Source: Oreohelix idahoensis (Eukaryota > Mollusca > Gastropoda > Stylommatophora > Oreohelicidae). Taken from it: a stretch of 64,000 nucleotides of DNA. The notes below the pieces were generated by a model, which ran no database searches, was not told the DNA's origin, and saw only the letters and a program-made list of their open reading frames with translations. How positions within the stretch are numbered: the stretch's first letter is position 1; each line of letters begins with the position of its first letter. This document shows, in pieces, positions 1 to 10,164 of the stretch. The translations under genes and the position numbers were made by a program. The DNA lies in assembly GCA_024509875.1 (NCBI GenBank), contig JAMPIV010019851.1, forward strand, positions 744,001-808,000, given 5' to 3'.

Positions 1-104
1 AATCCATTCTGTCAAGCTTAAGCGGTTGTGAAAGTATCATCCTTGCTGTATATAAACTTACTATATTGCATTCAGTTGCCCATTACACTTTGTCCACGGT
101 TAGG

Positions 105-480
105 AGTAGGTGTTTTCGGCATATTCGGCATGCCTTTTAAGTGACCATGTTCTGAATGTCCAATCAGGTCCAGTTGATCCAGTAGATCATGTACTGAAAC
201 AGCCACCAGATCTCTGGCGTCTACTTCTGCAGCTGGACGATATGAAAACTTCGTATCTCAGTTTCGTGACCAGGTCATTATATTTGACCTTTTTTTGAAA
301 GCCATCCACCCAACTAATGTGGATTAATAAGGCACTATCAACTCAATTATCATAATCTTCTGTGATGACGAGGAGAACAGCGCTAATGTCTGGGAGTCTA
401 TCAAACTTTCTATTGACTTTGAGGTATGTCCTTCGCCCCATTGGGTCTCCTGCCGTCGTTTGAACCATCAAGATTGGTTG
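105..480 (-). pseudogene. Relic of restriction-like-endonuclease LINE, C-terminal part
   Basis: By eye this stretch aligns, on the same strand and in the same order, with about 58040-58430, the 3' half of the LINE frame at 58006-59370. Shared landmarks are TAGATCAT followed by an interval ending in ATATTTG.CC (177-283 here, about 58124-58238 there) and the downstream TATG.CC.TCG.CC block near 425-437. It therefore represents the endonuclease and post-endonuclease part of an RLE-type LINE on the minus strand. No long frame survives, so it is an old, heavily substituted copy. The boundaries are approximate and identity is moderate. Confidence 0.5.
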
Positions 481-760
481 GTCAGTCTTTTTATAGTACT
501 GTCTTAAAAAAAGAGAACTTTGTCAGTGTCAGTCGCCTTGGCCTTCGTCGTTTTCATAATTACTTTACAAGCAGACATTATTATTTTTGTCAGCAACAGT
601 GTGACATTTCGTGTTTTGTTACAACTAGTGTACCTATTAAATAGCTTGCTTCTTGGGCCTTTTCACTTATAGTTACTTTCTTCTAAAAACGTAATGTTTT
701 AAAATTACTTTGTAGATGCAGATGTTGCTAAAATAACCCTCTGTTTTATGTGACAAGTGA

Positions 761-900
761 CCGTGGTTACAAGTGAAGTGCCGTGGTTACAAGTGAAGTG
801 CCGTGGTTACAAGTGAAGTGCAGTGGTTACAAGTGAAATGCCGTGGTTACAAGTGAAATGCCGTGGTTACAAGTGAAGTGCCGTGGTTACAAGTGAAGTG
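761..900. repeat. 20-bp tandem repeat, seven copies
   Basis: Seven head-to-tail 20-bp units of CCGTGGTTACAAGTGAAGTG. Only isolated substitutions occur: CAG for CCG in one unit and GAAATG for GAAGTG in two. The phase is uninterrupted and it ends abruptly at TCTTATATG. No coding role is visible. Confidence 0.97.
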
Positions 901-1214
901 TCTTATATGAAGTTGGATGGGATCATTGCAGCACAGTTTTATTATTGTACAAACTATATACGATGGAACAGGACACTTTTCGTCTGTAGTCCTTGTAAAA
1001 TTCCTGGCCAAGTAAATGTCATCGTTATACTGTATATCTGTAATCTATATTTTAAAACCTCTGTCTGCCGGTCTGTGTGTTTGAGATTCATGGAACGCAA
1101 CAAGTTATTTTGGTAATGAAAGTTAGACATTCAGTGTATTATTTCCATTGGTTCCCATTATTTTAAAAAATCACCCCCCCCCCCCCATTTCCGTTTGTGT
1201 TACTTCAGATATTT

Positions 1215-1955
1215 TAAGCGTCTTTGGGGTACTGCGGGCGATATTTTGGGCAACTTTGGGCGATATTATGGGCGACTTTGAGCTACTGTGTGAAAAATTT
1301 GGGGCAAATTCGAGCAATATTTTGGCGACTTTTGGCTACTTCGGTCAATATTTTGGGCGTATTCAGGCGATTTTTGGCTACATGGGGCGATATTTTGGGC
1401 GGCTTTGGGCTAGTTTGAGTGACTTTTGGTTACTTAGGGCGATTTTTAGCCTACCTTGGGCTATATTTTGGGCCACTTCGGGCAATATTTTGGCGACGAG
1501 CGGTTTTTGGGCTACTTTGGACGATATTTTGGGCTACTTTGGGCGATATTTTGGGCTACTTTGGACTATATTTTTGCTACTTTGGACGACTTTTTGGCTA
1601 CATCGGCGAAATGTTGGGCGACTTTGGGCTACTCCGGGCGGTAAAATGGGCTACTAGGACGTAATTTTGGGCGACTTTGGGCTACTTATTGCGGTTTTTA
1701 GTCAACTTCTGGTCATATTTTGGGTGACTTTGGGGTACTTCGGGCGATATTTTGGGCCATGTTGGGTTACTTAGGGCTTTATTTTGAGCTACTATGGAAC
1801 GATATGTTGGGCGACGTCGGGCGATATTTTGGGCGACTGTAAACTACTTCGAGCGATTTTTTTGGCTATTTCTAGCGATATTTTGTGCTACTTCGGGCGG
1901 TTTTTGGGCTCATTCGGGCTATATTTTGGGCGACTTTGGGCTATCTAATCTATAT
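1215..1955. repeat. Degenerate G/T-rich repeat array (GGGCGATATTTT/ACTTTGGGC)
   Basis: About 740 bp built from shuffled variants of GGGCGATATTTTGGGC and GACTTTGGGCTACTT, spaced roughly 12 to 36 bp apart. Several plus-strand frames stay open only because the motif lacks stops, giving Phe/Gly/Leu/Trp-rich conceptual peptides in overlapping frames, so no protein is supported. The array lies between two near-identical 27-bp direct repeats (about 1041-1067 and 1946-1972), which suggests it is the interior of a duplicated or inserted unit. Confidence 0.85.
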
Positions 1956-2003
1956 TTTAGAACCGCTGTCTGTAATAAAAGTTCAGTTACTTTCATTATT
2001 TAA

Positions 2004-2019
2004 CTCGGGCAATGCCGAG
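2004..2019. other. Short hairpin next to a TA tract, LINE-tail-like
   Basis: CTCGGGCAATGCCGAG can fold with a CTCGG/CCGAG stem. It is followed by TATATCTGCTAG and then directly by (TA)n. A G/C-rich short stem-loop plus CTGCTAG before a microsatellite resembles the 3' end of some invertebrate RTE-like elements. That family link is inference. Confidence 0.4.
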
Positions 2020-2030
2020 TATATCTGCTA

Positions 2031-2180
<150 letters not shown>

Positions 2181-2862
2181 GCTTTACTCATACTAGGCTG
2201 TGATAATATTAGCTCATTGCCACCGTCATTTTTGTCACAGTAACGTCGTCTTTTCACATTTGTATGGTCTTGAACGTTTCTGTGAATATACCTGTACCGT
2301 TACGTGGGTAGTACGTTAGATAAGTTAGGTCCGCAAACATATCACAGGTTCAATAAAAGCATTCACTACAACAACAAAAAAACATGCACTCATAAAATCG
2401 TCCAAGTAGCTGCTGAGCGTAATGCGCATTCAATAGATATTAGAGCAAGTGAAATCACGACCCAAAATAGATTTCTCTCGGTGTCTCTATAAATAAGGTC
2501 CATTGAACTACTCAGCACTGACTTCGTTGCTTCATCGTAACGCTTTTAAATAGATAGAAATTACCTTCACACATTCGACAAAAATAAAATAAAATAAAGA
2601 ACACTAGATCATTCTAGCTAGCAGACGGAAGGCGAAATAGATTGTCCTAATTTTCACACCAGCAAAATGGGTTGTCCTAACTTCACCTGTAAAGTGGGTA
2701 GTCCTCTTCACTTGCAGAATAGGTATCCGCTTCATGACAACTTTTTTACTGCTGCATTTTAAATCTTGTCAGTAGAACTCGACTTTCTGTGCCCACTTTT
2801 GCCAGTAATCTTTACATACCAACTAATCATATACAACATGAAGACTTAGTGGTTGATTTTTT
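2181..2862. other. Unassigned AT-rich interval
   Basis: I see no frame with recognisable protein similarity and no repeat of note beyond a short AAAATA run near 2580-2598 and two loosely similar phrases, TGTCCTAATTTTCAC and TGTCCTAACTTCACC, near 2642-2690. Confidence 0.5.
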
Positions 2863-2866
2863 TGTT

Positions 2867-2905
<39 letters not shown>

Positions 2906-2906
2906 T
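2863..2906. repeat. Poly-T followed by poly-G homopolymer
   Basis: A T-rich run passes directly into about 29 consecutive G residues. It could form a G-quadruplex, and the exact length is likely unreliable in an assembly. Confidence 0.95.
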
Positions 2907-3178
2907 GTTGCATGTAGATTAATCTATTATTGAAAACCACCGAACATATTGTCACATTATTTAAAATTATTATTTATTCTGTGAGTCTTTCTGAACTCTT
3001 GACGATGCCCCTTCGCTCTCATAGTTGTGCGCGGAAACACTGCTTTAATGGTCTATGCACACAATGAAACCAGGAGTTTTTCTTGGATCCTTATCCGCTG
3101 ACAGGCCAAGCAATCAGCCATCATAACTCCTTGTGACACCCTGTAGGGTAGCGGCAAACTCTCCTGTTTGTTCGATCT

Positions 3179-3281
3179 GTGATTACCCCTTGTACGGTGT
3201 CCCAGTGATTACCCCTTGTACGGTGTCCCAGTGATTACCCCTTGTACGGTGTCCCAGTGATTACCCCCCTTGTAAGGTGTC
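3179..3281. repeat. 26-bp tandem repeat, four copies, inside the LINE relic
   Basis: Four units begin GTGATTACCCCTTGTACGGT and end GTCCCA, starting at 3179, 3205, 3231 and 3257. The last has an extra C and AAGG for ACGG. The final phase continues after the SINE as TAAGGTGTCCCAGCTCTG, so the unit appears to be amplified LINE coding sequence. Confidence 0.93.
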
Positions 3282-3523
3282 GGCGTCTGTGGCCTAATGG
3301 ATATGAACGCAGTTTCATAATCCAGATATACCAGGTTCGAAACCTGCTGCAGGCGGTTTGGTAGCATATCGCTTTGTGTGGATTTTTAACAATGGTATAA
3401 GCGCCGTACCGTTCAGAAAGCAATGGCAAACTACTGAATGAAAAAATTGCCTAGAAAAATCACAAACAGCCAATAAAAGCTGGGGTTGATTGCCACGTCC
3501 TGTAAAGGATAAGCAATTAACTT
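3282..3523 (+). mobile_element. tRNA-derived SINE (SINE-B) with 9-bp TSD
   Basis: This 242-bp insertion lies between exact copies of TAAGGTGTC (3273-3281 and 3524-3532). Its head carries RNA polymerase III box A TGGCCTAATGG (3290-3300) and a perfect box B GGTTCGAAACC (3334-3344), at normal tRNA spacing. The remaining ~180 bp is a non-tRNA body. Minor odd feature: it landed within the last unit of a tandem repeat, so the insertion post-dates that amplification. No other copy was noticed in the window. Confidence 0.8.
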
Positions 3524-3789
3524 TAAGGTGTCCCAGCTCTGACTCTAGCTTCTGGTTGTTCACAGTTCTCCAAGTTGTTTTTGGTTGGCCTTGTTTTCTG
3601 TCCTGTGTTTTTTCTGGGCTCTACAAGAGCATGTCAGTTTTAGTGATGGTGTGAGGGTCTCCTCTGAGGACATGGGAAACCCAATTCGAGCGTCTACTTC
3701 TTATTGTTATAATGGTGAACATTTCTTCTTGGTTGGTGATGGTGTTGGGCCCAAATAATTCAGATAATTTTTCTTAGTCTGCGCATTTA

Positions 3790-3839
3790 GTGACGTTTAT
3801 CTAGGGATACCGCTTGTGAAAAGTCTGAGAACCACTGCA
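3790..3839 (-). mobile_element. hAT-like terminal sequence
   Basis: Read on the minus strand the sequence starts CAGTGGTTCTCAGACTTTT, the classic form of a hAT-superfamily terminal inverted repeat. No partner end or transposase is visible nearby, so this is a fragment at best. Confidence 0.4.
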
Positions 3840-4124
3840 CTAAGTCGGCCATAGTTAGCCCTCCCCAGTCCTCTTCCAAACATGAAACTTATTCTTAGGC
3901 ACGAATTCTCTCGCACATTTTGTAATCTGTGTTCTCGTATCTTGTTCATCCGCCACATGGCCCTTTCGCGCCGGGGTGTCCCATTGAACCAGCTCAACTA
4001 ATCTGCTACGTGAAAATGAATGCATGTACATGCAAATGTCATCATCTCCTTTTTTTCGTTCCTCGTGGAGCAGGGGCAGATGACCCTCTTGCAGGAAGCC
4101 AACGCAAAAGCACATACTTTTGAA

Positions 4125-4210
4125 GCGGTGGCTTTTGTAGCAATTTGTTTGATATGATGAGGTTGACAGTGCCGTGCGCAACCTTAGATTAGTCGCACTT
4201 TACGACATGC
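4125..4210. repeat. Dispersed module, copy 1 of 3
   Basis: The order TTTGTAGCAATTTGT, GAT(ATGATGA), then a CC(A/G)TGC.CAACCTTA.ATTAGT block recurs at about 26050-26450 (split there by a SINE) and 60250-60345. It probably marks the conserved end of a SINE or other element that I cannot name. Confidence 0.45.
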
Positions 4211-4247
4211 CTATGCTTTATCACTACAAATGCACCTAGAAAATAAA

Positions 4248-4490
4248 AGGTAAAGGTAATCCTACTGCAGTTACTGCCATAGAGGAGTGACGTATTAGAG
4301 ACTTCACTGTACTAAATCCAGCTTTATGAAGTAAGGGGATCAGTTCCTTTCCCTGCTGCCTTTGCTTTCCCTAACTCAAAAGCAGAGTTAGGTACCAATT
4401 TACAGCTGGGTGGACTGGAGCGTGTCGTTACAAGGTTTTGAACCCGGAGCACGGTAACTTAGCCGCGAGACTCTCTAACCACTCTGCCAA
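4248..4490 (-). mobile_element. SINE-A copy (tRNA-derived), minus orientation
   Basis: In reverse orientation it reads from a tRNA-like head (TGGCAGAGTGGTTAGAGAG, 4472-4490) through a body containing CAGTCCACCCAGCTGTAAAT and CTAACTTTGCTTTTGAG-like DNA to a tail ending CCTTTACCTT (4248-4257). Box B is degenerate here. Seven other SINE-A copies are in this window. Confidence 0.8.
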
Positions 4491-4544
4491 CAGACATTCC
4501 CCCGGAAAATACATGAGGTATATGCGGATATGCTCATGACATCT

Positions 4545-4600
4545 TCACACACGCACACACACAATAGCACACACAAACAAACACACACACACACACACGG
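4545..4600. repeat. (CA)n-rich microsatellite
   Basis: Interrupted CACACA tract with AATAG and AAACAAA interruptions. Confidence 0.9.
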
Positions 4601-5334
4601 CCGCATAGACATATTAGCTGACACATACCCACACACGCCGGTATAGACTGACATCGTGTTGAAATTTTGTAAAACTAATAAATATCGTGCACCCATGTCG
4701 CGTTGTGTAAAACCAGATGGAAATTGTTGGCCAACCGATATCTGTTTTGGGCTGTCGTCTGCAGCTCTGCTCATGTTATCCCAACTGCTTTGGCTGTCTC
4801 CTCTTGAGCTTCATTCTTTGGCCTTCTACTCTTGTCTTCCCCTGTGGGTTCCATTGGAGGGCGTATGTCATAATTAAGTGGTATAATCTGATATCAGGTC
4901 ATATGTGAGACTTGTCTGATATAAGTGGAAATAGGAGACTTCCCTGATATATAAGAAGTGGTATTAGGAGACTGGTCCGGTATCGGCGGTTATAGGAGAT
5001 TTGTCTGTTACAAGTAGCTGTATTTGCAGGAAATCTGCTATGTATTCACCGAGTATCGTTCCGACTGGTGCTGACGATTATTTTCTCCAACTACTGTCTC
5101 TGGTGTCTTGAATGAGCCGTATTTTCTTGTCATACCATCTAGTTTGTTTATTAAGGCGTTACGCTGTCTTGCTGTTCTTCCTTTGTGCTGATCTTTCCAG
5201 TAGATACCATGTTCTCTCATTTGTCAATTCTCATAAGTGGCAAAAGAACATTGATTGTCTGCGGCATGTAGGAAATAAATTATATTTGTTCATACAAAAC
5301 GTTTGTTAATATAAAAGATGCACATTCAGTTAAT
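4601..5334. other. Unassigned interval with weak imperfect repeats
   Basis: Between about 4888 and 5030 the phrases TGATAT and TAGGAGACT recur several times with loose spacing (for example 4909-4951 and 4970-4999), suggesting a very degenerate tandem repeat. I see no supported coding region. Confidence 0.45.
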
Positions 5335-5582
5335 TGGCAGAGTGATTAGAGCGATGGCCTCTCGCGGCAAAGATGTCGGGTTCGAAACACGATGGCGTAA
5401 CGCTCCAGTCCACCCAGCTTTAAATGGGTACATGCCTCTGCTCTTATGTTAGGGAAGGCAAAGGCAGCGAGGAAGGAAATGGTCACTCACCTGTCGAAGC
5501 TGGACCTAGTATAGTGAAGTCCCCAACACTTGAGTCACTTACGGCAGTATCTGTTATGGGACTACCTTTCCCTTTTTTTTTT
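5335..5582 (+). mobile_element. SINE-A copy, near full length
   Basis: Box A TGGCAGAGTGATTAGAGCG begins at 5335 and box B GGTTCGAAACA lies at 5380-5390. The body has CAGTCCACCCAGCTTTAAAT, CTGCTCTTATGTTAGGGAAG and the ACTACCTTTCCC tail followed by poly-T. This is one of the best copies for describing the family, at about 245 bp. Confidence 0.88.
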
Positions 5583-5600
5583 TAATTCACTCGAGACTTG

Positions 5601-7528
5601 GTTTGTCTTAATGATTGTGTTTGTCTTAATGATTGGGTTTGTCTTAATGATTGGGTTTGTCTTAATGATTGGGTTTGTCTTAATGATTGGGTTTGTCTTA
5701 ATGATTGGGTTTGTCTTAATGATTGGGTTTGTCTTAATGATTCTGTTTGTCTTAATGATTCTGTTTGTCTTAATGATTGGGTTTGTCTTAATGATTCTGT
5801 TTGTCTTAATGATTCTGTTTGTCTTAATGATTGGGTTTGTCTTAATGATTCGGTTTGTCTTAATGATTGGGTTTGTCTTAATGATTGGGTTTGTCTTAAT
5901 GATTGGGTTTGTCTTAATGATTCGGTTTGTCTTAATGGTTTTTGTTTGTCTTAATGATTCTGTTTGTCTTAATGTTTGTCTTAATGATTCTTAATGTTTG
6001 TCTTAAATGGTTGGGTTTATCTTAATGATTGGGTTTGTCTTAATGATTGGGTTTGTCTTAATGATTGGGTTTGTCTTAATGATTCGGTTTGTCTTAATGA
6101 TTCGGTTTGTCTTAATGATTGGGTTTGTCTTAATGATTGGGTTTGTCTTAATGATTGGGTTTGTCTTAATGATTGGGTTTGTCTTAATGATTGGGTTTGT
6201 CTTAATGATTGGGTTTGTCTTAATGATTGGGTTTGTCTTAATGATTCGGTTTGTCTTAATGATTCGGTTTGTCTTAATGATTCGGTTTGTCTTAATGATT
6301 CGGTTTGTCTTAATGATTCGGTTTGTCTTAATGATTCTGTTTGTCTTAATGATTCGGTTTGTCTTAATGATTGGGTTTGTCTTAATGATTCGGTTTGTCT
6401 TAATGATTCGGTTTGTCTTAATGATTCGGTTTGTCTTAATGATTCGGTTTGTCTTAATGATTCGGTTTGTCTTAATGATTCGGTTTGTCGGTTTGTTAAT
6501 GATTCGGTTTGTCTTAATGATTCGGTTTGTCTTAATGATTCGGTTTGTCTTAATGATTCGGTTTGTCTTAATGATTCGGTTTGTCTTAATGATTCGGTTT
6601 GTCTTAATGATTCGGTTTGTCTTAATGATTCGGTTTGTCTTAATGATTCGGTTTTGTCGGTTTGTCTTAATGATTCGGTTTGTCTTAATGATTCGGTTTG
6701 TCTTAATGATTCGGTTTGTCTTAATGATTCGGTTTGTCTTAATGATTCGGTTTGTCTTAATGATTCGGTTTGTCTTAATGATTCGGTTTGTCTTAATGAT
6801 TCGGTTTGTCTTAATGATTCGGTTTGTCTTACTGATTCGGTTTGTCTTACTGATTCGGTTTGTCTTACTGATTCGGTTTGTCTTACTGATTCGGTTTGTC
6901 TTAATGATTCGGTTTGTCTTAATGATTCGGTTTGTCTTAATGATTCGGTTTGTCTTAATGATTCGGTTTGTCTTAATGATTCGGTTTGTCTTAATGATTC
7001 GGTTTGTCTTAATGATTCGGTTTGTCTTAATGATTCGGTTTGTCTTAATGATTCGGTTTGTCTTAATGATTCGGTTTGTCTTAATGATTCGGTTTGTCTT
7101 ATCTTAATGATTGGGTTTGTCTTCTTAATGATTCGGTTTGTCTTAATGATTCGGTTTGTCTTAATGATTCGGTTTGTCTTAATGATTCGGTTTGTCTTAA
7201 TGATTCGGTTTGTCTTAATGATTCGGTTTGTCTTAATGATTCGGTTTGTCTTAATGATTCGGTTTGTCTTAATGATTCGGTTTGTCTTAATGATTCGGTT
7301 TGTCTTAATGATTCGGTTTGTCTTAATGATTCGGTTTTGTCTTAATGATTCGGTTTGTCTTAATGATTCGGTTTGTCTTAATGATTCGGTTTGTCTTAAT
7401 GATTCGGTTTGTCTTAATGATTCGGTTTGTCTTAATGATTCGGTTTGTCTTAATGATTCGGTTTGTCTTAATGATTCGGTTTGTCTTAATGATTCGGTTT
7501 GTCTTAATGATTCGGTTTGTCTTAATGA
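5601..7528. repeat. 18-bp minisatellite, about 107 copies
   Basis: The unit is GTTTGTCTTAATGATTCG. Towards the 5' side most units end TTGG or TTCTG (to about 6240), whereas downstream nearly all end TTCGG. Four consecutive units near 6830-6893 carry CTTACTG instead of CTTAATG, a sign of local unit duplication. Because 18 is divisible by three and two of the frames lack stops, very long hexapeptide frames of (VCLNDS)n and (FVLMIR)n type arise. They are interrupted by indels (for example near 6487, 6652, 7098 and 7335), begin at no credible gene start, and are not supported as proteins. The array ends in a short AT tract. Confidence 0.97.
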
Positions 7529-7785
7529 TATATATATATATATATTCCCATAGTCAGTTATGTCTGAAGGGTCTATTATTTAAATATATATATTTGTGGG
7601 AATGCTGGCTGGTATGAATGCGTGTCTATTCAACACGTTTTGTATTAATGAGGAATAGCCATGAACAACTGTTTGCCTAAATGATGTATAAGAAACGTAT
7701 ATGTAAATGTCAAGTGGTTTCCTGGCGGATGCTTTACTTTGATTTCATCGGCATTTTTATATTTTTGTGTCGCATGCTACATCTA

Positions 7786-7980
7786 TCTGTCTAAACCAGC
7801 GGCAGACAATCTAGGAACTACGGTCTGTCTAAACCAGCGGCAGGCAATCTAGAAGCTCTGATCTGTCTAAACCAGCGGCAGACAATCTAGGAACTACAGT
7901 CTGTCTAAACCAGCGGCAGGCAATCCAGGAGCTACAGTATGTCTAAACCAGCGGCAGACAATCTATGAGCTACGGTCTGT
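7786..7980. repeat. 38-bp tandem array, about 5 copies (array 1)
   Basis: Units start GTCTGTCTAAACCAGCGGCA and continue GACAATCTAGGAGCTACG with scattered substitutions. The same unit forms a larger array at 10165-10696. The unit resembles a hAT terminus; see the findings. Confidence 0.93.
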
Positions 7981-8223
7981 TGTGACAGCGACAGGCTTAC
8001 AAAACTTGTTTCTTGAATTTACTTGAATTTTTTGATGTTACAGTTTACGTATTGTTGGCCACTTCGTCAGACAAGCTACTTCTCGAGATGACACATTTGA
8101 AGGGCAATTAGCAAGCACGTGATCTAGTGGAAGTACTTGCTCAACACCAGGGTCTCGGACAATGACTGCTTGTAATTGATGGTATTACTTTTTGACTTTT
8201 CACATCAAGACAGACGAACATTC

Positions 8224-9396
8224 TGGTTTACGTAAGACAAACATAAAGGTATGTTTTCAGGCACTCGTAAGAAATAAAGAAGTAGAACACTTGGACAACA
8301 GAAAAACAACAGACGTGAGTGGCTTACCCAGGGTTCGAACCCCGTACCTTCCGTACGACAACTCCGCCTAGCTATCAAGCGAATCACACTGACCCCACGG
8401 CCAGCTAGGCATCCCCAAAAAAAGATGCTTTACTGGCTATTTATCAGTAAGAAACACAAGATAACACCGGAAGTATACAGTGGGCAACTCAGCCCCTTAA
8501 TGACGCAATCACTTCTGTTGTTCCACTATTAACAGTATGTGTCAGTCCAAACAAGACAAAGACCTTGATACTGGGTCCAGTAAATAGTAGAAGACTAAAG
8601 GACAATAGTATAGAACAGTGGGTAGGTTTCTGGTATTGTATGAACATAAAAAACACATAAGGAAGGGAAACCCGAGGCCTGTAAACAGTAAATTAATATT
8701 AGACAAACATAAAGGTATGTTTTCAGGCACTCGTAAGAAATAAAGAAGTAGAACACTTGGACAACAGAAAAACAACAGACGTGAGTGGCTTACCCAGGGT
8801 TCGAACCCCGTACCTTCCGTACGACAACTCCGCCTAGCTATCAAGCGAATCACACTGACCCCACGGCCAGCTAGGCATCCCCAAAAAAAGATGCTTTACT
8901 GGCTATTTATCAGTAAGAAACACAAGATAACACCGGAAGTATACAGTGGGCAACTCAGCCCCTTAATGACGCAATCAGTTCTGTTGTTCCACTATTAACA
9001 GTATGTGTCAGTCCAAACAAGACAAAGACCTTGATACTGGGTCCAGTAAATAGTAGAAGACTAAAGGACAATAGTATAGAACAGTGGGTAGGTTTCTGGT
9101 ATTGTATGAACATAAATAACACATAACCAGTAAAGCATCTTTTTTTGGGGATGCCTAGCTGGCCGTGGGGTCAGTGTGATTCGCTTGATAGCTAGGCGGA
9201 GTTGTCGTACGGAAGGTACGGGGTTCGAACCCTGGGTAAGCCACTCACGTCTGTTGTTTTTCTGTTGTCCAAGTGTTCTACTTCTTTATTTCTTACGAGT
9301 GCCTGAAAACATACCTTTATGTTTGTCTAGTATTAATTTACTGTTTACAGGCCTCGGGTTTCCCTTCCTTATGTGTTATTTATGGTTTACGTAAGA
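8224..9396. mobile_element. Composite tandem-plus-inverted SINE-like insertion (SINE-D) with 14-bp TSD
   Basis: TGGTTTACGTAAGA occurs exactly at 8224-8237 and 9383-9396 and brackets everything between. Inside are a 464-bp unit (8237-8700), a second nearly identical but shorter copy (8701-9126), and then 9127-9382, which is the reverse complement of about 8653-8906 and spans the junction of the first two units. Each unit contains a tRNA-like head. On the plus strand of the inverted part there is an A-box-like TAGCTAGGCGG (9189-9199) and a perfect B box GGTTCGAACCC (9222-9232). The repeated short open frames here are shadows of this element, not genes. Units are almost identical, so the rearrangement is young or was copied as one piece. 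A further fragment lies at 14350-14505. Confidence 0.85.
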
Positions 9397-10164
9397 TACG
9401 ACATCAACGACTAAGTTGTTAGATACTTGCACAGGACTCGGTTCTTAAAACAACGATAATGAACGTTCATTTAGGTCACTCGAGCTGATCTCCACAATAG
9501 ACGATGGAAGTGGCAGTCTGACAAAATTGGCATTTCTTACACAGTGGCATCAATGTAACATGACATCAGCAATTTCTTTGGTTACTTCTTGTGACCAGTG
9601 CACTCTCGGCGGACTTCAGTTCAAACTCTGACATATCAGTATGCCCTCTACTAAAATCGACGTTCTGTCCTCTGTTAGCTAGGACACTATCTTTAATACT
9701 AAGTTACTGGTTTTCAACTTCGATTTTACTCACTTGTAGTTGCAATATTTGGTTGGTTCCCTAGATTTCTTGATGGATTGGCTTGCAGCGGCGACTTACT
9801 GCATTTACGAAACCTCATTACAGCCAAAATATTTCTCTTAGAAAAACTTTTTCTTAGCTTCTGCTCTTACTGCTATTCATCGAGCCAACCGCTCTGTCTA
9901 ACGGCTCTACACCAACTGCCCGTGTAAAACCTATTTTCATATTCCCTGTTGACCGCTAAGTGTCCTTTTCTTCTGATTGTTCTGGGCACCTGACCTAAGC
10001 CCAAGCACTTATCTCGTTCTATCCTTAGTCATCTATTTTGTATTGAGCCCTGGCGAGCTCACGGCGACAATCACGCCGATCTGTTTACCACCTAACCTTT
10101 TAATCCCTGCCCCTTACTTAAATATTTCGTGAACGTTCCTATCTTAACTCCATTACCTACTACA
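9397..10164. other. Unassigned interval
   Basis: Nothing recognisable. There is no long frame, no tandem structure, and no match that I noticed to other parts of the window. Confidence 0.5.

Larger units (their letters stand above)
3070..3785 (-). pseudogene. Non-LTR retrotransposon relic (RT C-terminal region), split by later insertions
   Basis: The plus strand at about 3105-3180 and 3533-3785 follows, piece by piece, the plus strand at about 56893-57245, where a longer minus-strand LINE frame lies. Shared landmarks are CTTGTAGGG-like DNA near 3145, TTCTCCAAGTTGTTTTTGGT (3566-3585), CTCTGAGGAC..GG (3662-3674) and TCTTGGTTGGTGATGGT (3727-3743). Conceptually this is the tail after the RT domain, with WAGHVLR and GRPKTTWWR type motifs in the better copy. 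The relic is interrupted by a four-copy tandem duplication of its own sequence and by a SINE (3282-3523). No open frame remains. Confidence 0.6.

Noticed and set aside
3282..3356. Possible functional tRNA gene (good A and B boxes)
   Set aside because: The acceptor stem does not pair well and the sequence continues as a 242-bp element with a TSD, so it is a SINE head.
5994..7553. Open frame of more than 500 codons with a six-residue repeat
   Set aside because: It follows from an 18-bp unit lacking stops in two frames. Indels shift it between frames and there is no promoter, start context or non-repeat domain.
9176..9394. Three nearly identical short frames at 8205, 8542 and 9176
   Set aside because: They are translations of the SINE-D tRNA-like head in its direct and inverted copies.
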